This document shows positions 26,980 to 35,143 of a stretch of 57,516 bases of DNA, piece after piece. The notes beneath the pieces are model-generated. The model made no database searches, had not been told where the DNA came from, and worked only from the letters and a program-made list of their open reading frames with translations. Location of the stretch: the NCBI GenBank assembly GCA_016184115.1, contig JACPDH010000009.1, forward strand, positions 1-57,516. The letters are read 5' to 3'. Each line of letters starts with the position of its first letter. The first letter of the stretch is position 1. The DNA comes from Acidobacteriota bacterium (GTDB lineage Bacteria; Acidobacteriota; Thermoanaerobaculia; Gp7-AA8). The translations under genes and the position numbers were made by a program.

Positions 26980-27532
26980 GAGACAAACCTCCATTCCAAT
27001 AAGGCGCGAGCTGCTCCTTCAGCTTCTGTCGCGCCCGGTGGATTCTCGACTTCACCGTCCCTTCGTCGCACGAAAGCGCCGAGGCGATCTCCTGATACGA
27101 CCACTCCTCCATCTCTCGAAGGATGAGCGGGGCACGAAACGGGAGCGGCAGCGCCGCGATTGCCGCGCCGACCTTCGCACGAAGCTCAGCTTCGATGAGC
27201 GCGCGTCCAGGCGCGACACCGTTCCCGTTCATAGGGAGCATCGGTACCAGCGTCCGCCAGCGTAAGTTCCGGCGAGCGTCGCTCCGGACGAGGTTTGTCG
27301 CGATGCGGAAGAGGTATGGTGCGAGCTTCCCTCGCTCCTCGTACCGTCCCGCAACCTCGTAAAGGCGCACGAATGCCTCCTGCGCGAACTCCTCCGCGCG
27401 TTCACGGTTCGCGGTCATGTGCGTCAGGTAGTTGACCAGTCCGACCCGATACCGATCGACGATCGATTCGAAAGCCGCGTGATCGCCACCTCGCACTCGC
27501 CGCATCAGCTCGACATCGCCGATGTCGTCCAT
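26972..27532 (-). CDS. ECF-family RNA polymerase sigma factor
   Basis: A 186-residue sigma factor of the RpoE/ECF type directing RNA polymerase to a stress or envelope regulon. Region 2 (about 20-90) has FESIVDRYRVGLVNYLTHMT and EEFAQEAFVRLYE. Region 4 (about 125-180) has ALPLPFRAPLILREMEEWSY and the helix-turn-helix EIASALSCDEGTVKSRIHRARQ. The ATG at 27532 is preferred to a much longer in-frame extension that runs into the heptad-phased repeat. It leads the operon with the anti-sigma-like and PDZ genes. Confidence 0.95.
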   Translation of the reverse strand: MDDIGDVELMRRVRGGDHAAFESIVDRYRVGLVNYLTHMTANRERAEEFAQEAFVRLYEVAGRYEERGKLAPYLFRIATNLVRSDARRNLRWRTLVPMLPMNGNGVAPGRALIEAELRAKVGAAIAALPLPFRAPLILREMEEWSYQEIASALSCDEGTVKSRIHRARQKLKEQLAPYWNGGLSHE

Positions 27533-27603
27533 CGTTTCCGATGAGATTAACGAGCGAGTCCGCGAAAGGTTCCCGGAGGCAGGTCGGACGTCGGACACGG
27601 GGG

Positions 27604-27807
27604 GGCCAGAGGCCAAAGGCCAAAGGCCAGAGCAGGCGGCGAGAAGCGCAGCTGCTCGAGATCTTGCAGGGGCGGCGCGGTCTGTCGCCTGAGTTGTTTC
27701 AGGCCTGACCAAAGAGGGCGACCCGCCGGGTCGCCCCTCTACAAATGCAGCTGCACTCGCTCCAATCGCTGCCTGCGATGGCCTCTGACCTTTGAACTCT
27801 CAACTGC
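27604..27807. repeat. Inverted repeat with 7-nt phased arms (heptad locus 3)
   Basis: The left arm has GGCC at 27604, 27611, 27618 and 27625, exactly every 7 nt, and continues in 7-nt steps (GCAGGCG, GCGAGAA, GCGCAGC). The right arm (27746-27807) is its imperfect reverse complement, also in 7-nt units (GGCCTCT, GACCTTT, GAACTCT, CAACTGC). A GC-rich hairpin sits in the loop. It lies between the sigma-factor gene and the ABC permease gene. Confidence 0.65.
27714..27739 (-). terminator. GC hairpin downstream of the ABC operon
   Basis: GGGCGACCC/GGGTCGCCC stem (27716-27724 and 27728-27736) around a 3-nt loop, with GAG/CTC extending the base. It could stop minus-strand transcripts from the ABC transporter operon, but no T-run follows on that strand. 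It is nested in the loop of the heptad-phased inverted repeat. Confidence 0.35.
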
Positions 27808-27808
27808 C

Positions 27809-29155
27809 TTACGCCACCTTCGTCCACTTCCACAGCTCGGGAATCGTCGGGCGCTTGCCGTACGAAAGAATTCCGATACGGAAGATCTTGGCGGTGAGCC
27901 AGAAGAGGCCATAGATCGCCCCGACCGACAGCACGATCGAGAGCGCGACGTGCCAGAACGGCGGCTCCGAGACAAGTACGCGGACGAACATCGTGATCGG
28001 GGCGAAGAGCGGGAATAGCGACAGCCCGACCGAAAGCTTCGATTCCGGATTCATGATGATCGGCATCATCAGAAACCAGGGGATCATCAGCACGAGCATC
28101 ACAGGCTGGACGAACTGCTGCGCTTCCTTCTCACTGTTGCAGACCGCGCCCGCGATTGCGTAGAAGCAAACATAGAGCAGGTAGCCAAGGATGAAGAATA
28201 CGGCGAAGTAGGCACCGATCTCGGGCCGAAGGAACTGGAACGCGTTGAATCCGGCGGCTGCCGCCGCGCCTCCCGTGGCCACGGCCGCGATAACCCCCAT
28301 GAGGATCCACACGGTGAGCTGTGTAAGGCCGACCGCAGCCAGGCCGAGGATCTTGCCGGACAGCAGCTGCATCGGCGTGAGCGAGGAGATCAACACCTCC
28401 ACGACACGGTCGGTCTTTTCCTGGACGATGCCGCGCATCACTTCCATCCCGTAGACGAGTGACGGGATTAGCAGGAGCGCCGCAAAGAGGAAGCCGACCA
28501 GAAAGTTGAGCTCGCCGCCCGTCTTCTCCTCGCCGCTCGACGTGAGCTGTACGGCGTCGAGGTCGACGCGGTCGAGTACCGTCTCGAGCTCCGCCTCAGC
28601 GATACCGCGCGAGGTTAGGCGTGTGCGCTGAACCTCGTCGTTGACGGTCCTGCCAAGTCGCTCCTGAGCGATGACGTCGGTCGACGAGCGGCTGTAGTAG
28701 CTCATCGTTGCATCACGATTCTCGAATACGTCGCCCGGGATCACGAGGACGCCGTCGACCTTCTTCTCGTCACCTACCTTGCGTCCGTCGAGACGCGCGA
28801 ACTGTGGCTCCGCGACCTTTTTCGGATCCGAACCCGCTGCATTCACGTACTCGATCGTAAAACGGGGCATCGCCTGGTTTCGGGCCTTCGTTCGGGAGAC
28901 CTCCTTTTCGAGGGCTCCCTTGTCAGATTCCTTCTTCGGAGGCGCCTCACGCGGCTTCGTCACGGCAGCTTCGAGCCTTCCGGTACCATCGACGATGACG
29001 ATCTTCTTCTCTCCAATCCCGCGAACCGCGAGGATGGACGGGATGAACATGAGCGCACCCATCAGGACCGGCATCGTGAGCGTGATGATGATGAACGACT
29101 TCTTCCTGACCGCCTGAAGGTACTCGCGTTTCAACACCGCAAGCATCTTGTTCAC
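27809..29155 (-). CDS. ABC transporter permease (NatB/YhaP-like)
   Basis: A 448-residue ABC-2 type permease. TM1 (about 20-42, SFIIITLTMPVLMGALMFIP) is followed by a large extracytoplasmic domain (about 45-215). Five or six more helices follow from residue 220 (LNFLVGFLFAALLLIPSLVYG, then MEVMRGIVQEKTDRVVEVLISS and onward). The VQEKTDRVVEVLISSL motif is typical of the NatB/YhaP branch linked to sodium or drug export. The GTG start overlaps the ATPase stop by GTGA. Together the two would form a homodimeric exporter; the substrate is not determinable. Confidence 0.9.
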   Translation of the reverse strand: MNKMLAVLKREYLQAVRKKSFIIITLTMPVLMGALMFIPSILAVRGIGEKKIVIVDGTGRLEAAVTKPREAPPKKESDKGALEKEVSRTKARNQAMPRFTIEYVNAAGSDPKKVAEPQFARLDGRKVGDEKKVDGVLVIPGDVFENRDATMSYYSRSSTDVIAQERLGRTVNDEVQRTRLTSRGIAEAELETVLDRVDLDAVQLTSSGEEKTGGELNFLVGFLFAALLLIPSLVYGMEVMRGIVQEKTDRVVEVLISSLTPMQLLSGKILGLAAVGLTQLTVWILMGVIAAVATGGAAAAAGFNAFQFLRPEIGAYFAVFFILGYLLYVCFYAIAGAVCNSEKEAQQFVQPVMLVLMIPWFLMMPIIMNPESKLSVGLSLFPLFAPITMFVRVLVSEPPFWHVALSIVLSVGAIYGLFWLTAKIFRIGILSYGKRPTIPELWKWTKVA

Positions 29156-30087
29156 GCCACACCTCCCTGCGCTGCGGTTTGCGCCGCGAGCGTCTCGACT
29201 CCGACGCGCCCGATGAATATCTCCTCCAGCGACGGAGTGGCCACCTCGAAACGAGATAGCTTCAGCCTGGGCACGACCGCGTGGAGAATCGACTGCGTGT
29301 CGGCGTCCCGATCAAGCCGTAGCTCCGCGGAGTTGTTATGAATCGTCGCCCTCACGACGCCGGGGAGCGTTTCGAGAAATCGGCCGTCGCCGTCGTACTC
29401 CACGATGATCGAGTTCGTACCCTCCGAGGCGCGGACCACGTCGAGCGAGCCGGAGAGAACGACTTCACCGCCGTGCACGAGGACGATGTCGTCCGCCATC
29501 TTCTCGGCCTCCCCCATCATGTGTGTCGACAAGAGGATCGTGCGTCCCTCGTCACGCAACTGCTTCAGCAGGTCGCGGACGAGCTTGACGTTCACCGGGT
29601 CGAGACCCGACATCGGCTCGTCGAGGATCAGGAGCTCCGGATCGTGGAGCAGCGTGCCGATGAGCTGAACTTTCTGCTGGTTGCCTTTCGAGAGCTCCTC
29701 GACCTTCGCGTCACGCTTGTCCCAGAGCTCGAAACGCCGAAGCCATGTTTCGGCTCGAGCCGCGACCGATCCGGCGGAGCGACCTTTGATCTGCGCCAGG
29801 AAGAGGAGCTGCTCGGTGACTTTCATCTGCCGATAGAGTCCGCGCTCCTCGGGGAGATAACCAACCTCGTCACGAAATGAGCTGCTCGCGCTGCCACGCC
29901 ATTCGATCGAGCCTTCGTCAGGCATGAAGATCCCGGTGATCATTCGAATCGTCGTCGTTTTCCCGGCTCCGTTGCGCCCGAGAAGTCCGGTGATCGAGCC
30001 CTTCCGCACGTCGAATGAAATGCCGTTGACCGCTTTGACGTCGCCGAATGATTTGCGCACGCCGCGAATCGAGAGAATCGGGTCCAT
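29152..30087 (-). CDS. ABC transporter ATP-binding protein (NatA-like)
   Basis: A 311-residue ATPase energising the permease encoded next. Walker A is GRNGAGKTT (about 40-48), the Q-loop lies at VGYLPEERGLYR, the signature is ELSKGNQQK (a variant of LSGGQ), Walker B is LLILDEP, and the H-loop is STHMM. The C-terminal 80 residues form the extra domain usual in NatA/YhaQ-type proteins. The ATG at 30087 has GGAGGG upstream; a longer in-frame extension runs into the divergent promoter region and is rejected. Two-gene operon. Confidence 0.95.
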   Translation of the reverse strand: MDPILSIRGVRKSFGDVKAVNGISFDVRKGSITGLLGRNGAGKTTTIRMITGIFMPDEGSIEWRGSASSSFRDEVGYLPEERGLYRQMKVTEQLLFLAQIKGRSAGSVAARAETWLRRFELWDKRDAKVEELSKGNQQKVQLIGTLLHDPELLILDEPMSGLDPVNVKLVRDLLKQLRDEGRTILLSTHMMGEAEKMADDIVLVHGGEVVLSGSLDVVRASEGTNSIIVEYDGDGRFLETLPGVVRATIHNNSAELRLDRDADTQSILHAVVPRLKLSRFEVATPSLEEIFIGRVGVETLAAQTAAQGGVA

Positions 30088-30365
30088 CTGCCCTCCTGCC
30101 CACCTGAGTGGACAGCGAATTGTACGCGAGAGGACACTTCTGGTTTCCGCGCGAACGAGAAGGAACTGCCCCAAGGCAACCCTGCCCGGCTCGCTTCGTA
30201 CAACGATTGCGGCTTCTCGGGGCAGCGGCCGGGAGCGACAGCGCGCCCGGTAAGGGCAGGCGAAAATATGGAACCGGTCTTGCAACGTTGACCACTGTAA
30301 GGCTGCGGCGGTCGAAGCCCGTCAAAGCGGGTACGAATTCAACGATGAAAGGGCAGAACCAAACA

Positions 30366-30971
30366 ATGAAACGATTCGCGATTGTGCTCATCACGGCACT
30401 TCTATCCATTCCAGCGCTAGCGCAGCAGGTAGAGGTCACGCCGTTCTTCGGCTACCGATCGGGCGGCGAGTTCCAGGCCGACGCCATCAATCCCTTCGGC
30501 GACGTCGAGATCGACGACAGCGACGCCTACGGTGTGATGGTCAACATCCCACTCACCCCCTGGTCACAGATCGAGCTGATGGCCGACTTCCAGAACTCGA
30601 ACTTCAAAGGTGGCGACGACATCTTCGTCCCTGATCAGAATCTGGGAGATGTCGACGTCGCCTACTACCACGTCGGATTCGTATTTCAGGGCGATCATCC
30701 GAGAGTCCAGCCGTTTGGTGTCTTCAGCCTCGGCGCGACGAACATCTCTCCCGATCTCGAGGGTCTCGACAGTGAGACGAAGTTCTCGACCTCGTTCGGA
30801 GGTGGCGTGAAGGTCTTCTTCTCGAAGAACGTCGGCTTGCGCCTCGAGGGACGCGGGTTTTACACCGTGCTCGACACCGAGAATGACGACTTCTGCGACA
30901 ATTACTGCTACGAGTACACGGACGACATGTGGCAGGGCGAGGTTCGCGCCGGCCTCATCATGCGCTTCTAG
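30366..30971 (+). CDS. Small outer-membrane beta-barrel protein
   Basis: A 201-residue exported protein. Its signal peptide (1-20, ...IPALAQ) leads to alternating amphipathic strands: VEVTPFFGYRSGGEF, YYHVGFVFQGD, FGVFSLGATNIS, TSFGGGVKVFFSKNVGLRLEGRGFY. It ends in LIMRF, a C-terminal aromatic as recognised by BAM. This fits an 8-stranded OmpA/OmpW-like barrel. Two cysteines (CDNYC) near the end may form a disulfide. An ATG 21 bp upstream is an alternative start, but the signal peptide begins best at MKRFAIV. Confidence 0.82.
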   Translation: MKRFAIVLITALLSIPALAQQVEVTPFFGYRSGGEFQADAINPFGDVEIDDSDAYGVMVNIPLTPWSQIELMADFQNSNFKGGDDIFVPDQNLGDVDVAYYHVGFVFQGDHPRVQPFGVFSLGATNISPDLEGLDSETKFSTSFGGGVKVFFSKNVGLRLEGRGFYTVLDTENDDFCDNYCYEYTDDMWQGEVRAGLIMRF

Positions 30972-30998
30972 CCGCAACGGAGGACCCGGGTCCTCCGA

Positions 30999-32525
30999 TT
31001 AGCGCCCCAAACCGAAAAACCGCTCGATTCGTTCGCGGATCGAGCGGTGCTGGCTTTCAACCATCGTCACGCGCGCCTGCTCGGAGAGATGCTCCCGGGC
31101 AGCGCGCAGCGCGACGACTCGTTCCGCCAGAACCCTGGACACTTCCTCGGAAATCGCTGGGCGCTGCGCGAGAATCTCCTGGAAGTCGTCCTTCGAGAGC
31201 CGCCAGGCGTCGACCTCCGTCGTCGCCACCACGTTCGCTTGCCTTCGCTCCCCGGTGAGCATTCCGAACTCTCCACAGAAGTCAGGTGCATCGAGCGTAG
31301 CGATACTCGATGGCTCCCCTTCACGAACCGACACCGTGACGTCTGCCGATCCGCGCGAGAGGATCACCAGATACTCGCCCTCCTCTCCCTGAACGAGGAT
31401 CGCGTCACTAGGAGCGAATGGAACGAAGCGGAGCCGCGCGGCGAGCTCCGAGCGCTCCTCCTCCGTTAGGCTCGAGAAGATGTCGACATTGGTGATCGCC
31501 TCGAGTGCGCGTTTGCGCAACCGGTCGAGCACTCGTGCGTTCTCGTCGCGCTCGAGCGCGAGGTGTGTCTCGCTCCGAGGAATGCCGATGGGGAGTTGCG
31601 CACGCTCGAGACCTGTGGCGATGCGCGCACGCACCGCCGAATCGACGCTCAAATCGCGTTCGAGATCGCAGAGCCAGTATCGTGCAGCGTAAACCACCAT
31701 GCCGTCGCGGATTCCCGACATGATGACGTGCGGAGCGGGCTCGGCGGCGACGCCTTCGATCTCCTGCCGGAGAAGCGATTCGGCGACCGTCGCGATGACG
31801 CGTGACGGTGCAAAGCGAAGGTCGATCGGGAACTCGATCGAGCGCCGTTGCTGCCTGGAACCCGCGGTGCGCACCCCTTGCAGCGTCACGGCGCTCTTCA
31901 TCATTTGCGCGTTCGGCACGATGTGTGTATCCCCGTCGCGCGATTCGATCGCCGTGTGCCGCCAGCCGATCTCGCGTACGATCCCCGACATCCCGTTGAA
32001 CGAGACCCAATCGCCGACTCGGACGGAGCGGTCGATGTTCAGCGCGAGCCCACCCATCACGTTGCCAAGGACGTCCTGGAGCGAGAAGCCGACCACCGCG
32101 GTCACGACCGCCGACGTCGCGACGATTCCCGTGAGATCGACGTTCCGGGTCCAAAGAAGGTAGAGCGTGAACGCGAAGTAGACGAACGCCTTCGTCAGAT
32201 CGCGAAGGATCCTCGGAGGTTCGTAACGCAATATCGCAACGAGCACGCCGACAACCGACGCGAGCGCGAGGTTGAGGAAAGCCATTCCCTGCAGCAGGAG
32301 CGCGACGAAGTCGTTGAATCGTTCGAACGCCACGAGCTGCAGCTCGCCGCAGGCGAACGCCGCAACCCTCGCGGCGACCGCGAAAGCGTAAAGAACGATC
32401 GCCTGTCCGACCTGTCGACGCTCGCGCCGGAACAAAGTCGCGACCGCGAGCGCCGCGAGCCCGAAGGCCACCAGCGTTACGACCGCGTAGAGCGCGGGCC
32501 CTTCAGAAAGCGTGATTCCGCTCAT
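30999..32525 (-). CDS. MscS-type mechanosensitive channel with cyclic-nucleotide-binding domain
   Basis: A 508-residue inner-membrane channel. There are four or five N-terminal TM helices (to about 165), with the MscS pore region and beta domain following (GFSLQDVLGNVMGGLALNIDRSVRVGDWV is the segment around the gate). The C-terminal cNMP-binding domain (about 365-480) contains FAPSDAILVQGEEGEYLVILSRGSADV and FCGEFGMLTGERRQANV. The likely role is osmotic or gated solute release under control of a nucleotide. GGGAGG lies 8 nt before the ATG at 32525, whereas the GTG 9 bp upstream abuts that site, so the ATG is chosen. It converges on the small barrel gene. Confidence 0.92.
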   Translation of the reverse strand: MSGITLSEGPALYAVVTLVAFGLAALAVATLFRRERRQVGQAIVLYAFAVAARVAAFACGELQLVAFERFNDFVALLLQGMAFLNLALASVVGVLVAILRYEPPRILRDLTKAFVYFAFTLYLLWTRNVDLTGIVATSAVVTAVVGFSLQDVLGNVMGGLALNIDRSVRVGDWVSFNGMSGIVREIGWRHTAIESRDGDTHIVPNAQMMKSAVTLQGVRTAGSRQQRRSIEFPIDLRFAPSRVIATVAESLLRQEIEGVAAEPAPHVIMSGIRDGMVVYAARYWLCDLERDLSVDSAVRARIATGLERAQLPIGIPRSETHLALERDENARVLDRLRKRALEAITNVDIFSSLTEEERSELAARLRFVPFAPSDAILVQGEEGEYLVILSRGSADVTVSVREGEPSSIATLDAPDFCGEFGMLTGERRQANVVATTEVDAWRLSKDDFQEILAQRPAISEEVSRVLAERVVALRAAREHLSEQARVTMVESQHRSIRERIERFFGLGR

Positions 32526-32724
32526 CCCAAACACCTCCCACTCAGTCGGGCATGCTCGACTGAAACACCGGAATCCGCAGAGTCTCGGATGCCTGGAACG
32601 CGCGCGTCAAGGCTCGGAAGAAAGTAGCGCGTACCGCCGCTTCGCGAGTCACGCCAATTGCCCCGATCCGAATAAGGCTCCGCGGCGTATACTCGTCCGA
32701 CTCACTACGAGAAAGGAATCCCGA

Positions 32725-33540
32725 ATGCATCGACCGAATTGGAGGTCGCGGTTCGTCAAGGCGCTCGTCGTCGTTTCGTCGACGCTCATCCTCGCAGGCT
32801 GTTTCGATGTCGAACAGAAGATCGTCCTGAAGAAGAACCTCTCGGGCACCGCCGAATTCAAGATGGGCATCGACTTCGAGCCGATGGTCCTCATCATGAC
32901 TGCGATGCAGCGCGAGATGGAAGGGAAGACCGGCGAGCCGACCAAGGCGGAGCTCGACGCGGCAAGGCAGAAGTTCCTCGACGAAATGAAAAATGAGCCG
33001 CTGCCCGACATGAAGTCCGAGATCGCGAAGGCGAACAAGGAGATGCCCGCGGGCATCAAGATGCTCGACGCCACCGCGAAGCAGGAGGGACTCAAGATGC
33101 TCTCCGGTTTCGTCTTTTCCTTCGACGACATCGGAAAACTCAATCAGGTAGCGATGCCGAAGGACAAGAAGGAAGGCGAGGAAGCGGGTGGGCCTCCCGG
33201 GCCAGGAACAGGCACGGGGATCGACAAGCCATTCGAAGGGCTAGTCGTGAAGGATGAGGGCGCGACGATTCTCATCACGAGCAAGCCGTTGAATCCGACC
33301 GAGGACGTGAAGGAACAGGCCCCTCCATCCGAGGATGGCAAGATGGACAAGCAGATGGAGAACGCCTTCAAGAGCATGCGGGTTGCCTACCGCATCGAGT
33401 CAGAGCTCGAAGTCGTGGAACACAACGCGAAACGCAAGGATGGTAAGGCTCTCGTCTGGGAGTGGAAGTGGGAAGACTTCAAAAAGATGGAAAAGTCGGG
33501 CGCAACCGATATGGGCGTCCGCGTCCGCTTCAAGAAGTGA
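32725..33540 (+). CDS. Lipoprotein of unknown function
   Basis: A 271-residue lipoprotein. The N-terminus MHRPNWRSRFVKALVVVSST is basic then hydrophobic and ends in the lipobox LAGC (C26). The mature protein begins FDVEQKIVLKKNLSGTAEFKM, a beta-rich start seen in several acidobacterial and bacteroidetal lipoproteins. Its middle is rich in Met, Lys and Glu with several amphipathic helices (65-140), and the linker GGPPGPGTGTG is flexible. No enzyme motif is visible. The next gene starts 7 bp after its stop, so they form an operon. Confidence 0.75.
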   Translation: MHRPNWRSRFVKALVVVSSTLILAGCFDVEQKIVLKKNLSGTAEFKMGIDFEPMVLIMTAMQREMEGKTGEPTKAELDAARQKFLDEMKNEPLPDMKSEIAKANKEMPAGIKMLDATAKQEGLKMLSGFVFSFDDIGKLNQVAMPKDKKEGEEAGGPPGPGTGTGIDKPFEGLVVKDEGATILITSKPLNPTEDVKEQAPPSEDGKMDKQMENAFKSMRVAYRIESELEVVEHNAKRKDGKALVWEWKWEDFKKMEKSGATDMGVRVRFKK

Positions 33541-33547
33541 GCGCGCG

Positions 33548-34018
33548 ATGATGAGACGACTTTCACTGCTCCTTCTCTGTGCGTCACTCGTCGCTCCTTC
33601 CGCATCCGCTGCGGGCGCTGAGGATGCGATCCGTGCCGCAAACGCCCGGCTCAAGGAGATCATCCTGAGCGGAAAGGCCGATGCCATAACGACGGACTTT
33701 TATGCACCCGGCGCAATCCTGATGCCTCCTGACACGCCAAAGGTCACCGGTACGGAGAGCATCCAGAAACTCTGGAACGGGCTCGCTGCATTGGGAAAAG
33801 TGACCCTCGATGTGTCGACTGATAGCGTTCAGGAACAGGGCGACACCGCGATCGAGGTTGGTGTCTGGACTCTCGCGATCGAGACGCCGGGAAGCTCGAT
33901 CCCGATGCGGGACAAGGGGAAGTACGTCGTCATCTGGAAACTGCAAAAAGACGGAAACTGGCGGGCGACGCACGACATCTGGAATTCCGACAATCCTCCG
34001 CCCATGCCCGGAAAGTGA
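33548..34018 (+). CDS. Exported SnoaL/DUF4440-like protein
   Basis: A 156-residue protein with a signal peptide (1-22, ...PSASAAG) and an NTF2-like cone fold. The landmarks are IRAANARLKEIILSGKADAITTDFYAPGAILMPPD, then EVGVWTL, GKYVVIWKLQKDGNWRATHDIWN. Domains of this kind (DUF4440/SnoaL) bind small molecules or act as isomerases, usually with unknown substrate. The ATGATG start is chosen because of the signal peptide. It is the second gene after the lipoprotein, 7 bp apart. Confidence 0.85.
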   Translation: MMRRLSLLLLCASLVAPSASAAGAEDAIRAANARLKEIILSGKADAITTDFYAPGAILMPPDTPKVTGTESIQKLWNGLAALGKVTLDVSTDSVQEQGDTAIEVGVWTLAIETPGSSIPMRDKGKYVVIWKLQKDGNWRATHDIWNSDNPPPMPGK

Positions 34019-34070
34019 GTTGAGTACAGGCCTGGGGCGCGTTCCGTCGCGCCCTGGGCGAACCCCCGCC

Positions 34071-34538
34071 TCACCAGACTCCGCGATCTTCCGCAACAGC
34101 TCCGCTCTTCGCAGCTCCGTTTCCGTTCATTCGGACGAGCTGATGAGCGAGCAAGCCGGCGACGAAGATCGCGGACGACACCCAGTGGATAACGCGCATC
34201 GCTTCGACTAGCCGCTCATTCGTCAGCACTTGCATGAAATAGGCGGAGAGCACCATCGGAGCGATCGCCCAGAGCGCGACGAGCCCCGTCTTGCGGCGCG
34301 GCTTCGTACCGGATTCGTGCTTCGGTTTCACGTGTGTCGCCCAAACGACGCCGATGACGAAGAGCGCGATCGGCGCGACGATCACGTGAACGTCGAGCAT
34401 GTAAGGCTGCCAGGGATGATTCGCAACCGCGAACGGGTCGTCGGTCGTCATGAAGTACTTCATCCACGCGAACAACGCGCCGGTCACCGTCAATACGACC
34501 GCGGTCGAATTGAGCAGCAGTCTTTGGAGCGCCGTCAT
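34071..34538 (-). CDS. Four-helix membrane protein with candidate haem ligands
   Basis: A 155-residue inner-membrane protein with four TM helices (about 8-28, 48-68, 86-104 and 114-134). Histidines lie at or near helix positions H51, H69, H118 and H132, a pattern expected of a bis-histidine cytochrome b as in DUF4405-type proteins. Haem binding is an inference. The ATG overlaps the FMN-binding-protein stop by ATGA. It is the last gene of the ApbE operon and the natural candidate to pass electrons from the inner membrane to the flavinylated protein. Confidence 0.65.
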   Translation of the reverse strand: MTALQRLLLNSTAVVLTVTGALFAWMKYFMTTDDPFAVANHPWQPYMLDVHVIVAPIALFVIGVVWATHVKPKHESGTKPRRKTGLVALWAIAPMVLSAYFMQVLTNERLVEAMRVIHWVSSAIFVAGLLAHQLVRMNGNGAAKSGAVAEDRGVW

Positions 34539-35125
34539 CGTGCCGGCTTGCCTTTCGGTACGGGCCGCGCCTGGACGACGCCGTGAATCGCGAGAATCTT
34601 GCGCGACGCATTCACGATCGCGCGGCCGCTCAACGTGGCTCCCGAGATCGGCCGGATCGATCGCTTGAGCGACAGCTCGGCGTCCAGCTTCTTCCCGTCG
34701 AGCTGGTCAATCCACCGCGGCTTCGGAAGGTAGTCCTCAGGCTCACTAAACGAGAGGATCTCGATCCGGTCGATCGCTCCGTCGGAACGGACGACGATCA
34801 TCAGGGTCTCGGGTAGTGTCCGCACGCGATGCGCGTCGAAATAGACATACCCGACGATCGCCCCTCCCACTCGGCCGACGTAGCGGACTACGAGCCCATC
34901 CTCGAACTCGACGCCACTCGCGCTCTTCGCCGCGCGCGCCTCGTCGGGCGAGAGAAAGATGCTTTGGCGTTCGAGCGCGGCGCCCTTCGAGAATGCCGAG
35001 TCGAGCGCCTGCTGCTGCGTCATGAACGTCTTTGCCGGCAGCGGCAGCGCCAGAAGAAGCGTGATCGAAGCGAGAAAAAGATTCCGTCTCACGTGTGTCG
35101 CCGCGAGGCGGGACGTCACTCCCAC
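34535..35125 (-). CDS. Exported FMN-binding protein, ApbE substrate
   Basis: A 196-residue periplasmic protein. The signal peptide covers about residues 1-32. The FMN-binding domain ends with SGATLS (161-166), matching the (S/T)GAT-x-(S/T) signature in which the threonine (T164) receives FMN through a phosphoester bond made by ApbE. The GTG at 35125 is chosen for the strong AGGGGAAGGGGAG 8-10 nt upstream. An apbE gene stands two genes upstream in the same operon, and the next gene encodes a putative haem membrane protein. It therefore probably shuttles electrons in the periplasm. Confidence 0.85.
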   Translation of the reverse strand: MGVTSRLAATHVRRNLFLASITLLLALPLPAKTFMTQQQALDSAFSKGAALERQSIFLSPDEARAAKSASGVEFEDGLVVRYVGRVGGAIVGYVYFDAHRVRTLPETLMIVVRSDGAIDRIEILSFSEPEDYLPKPRWIDQLDGKKLDAELSLKRSIRPISGATLSGRAIVNASRKILAIHGVVQARPVPKGKPAR

Positions 35126-35143
35126 CTCGCGGCTCCCCTTCCC

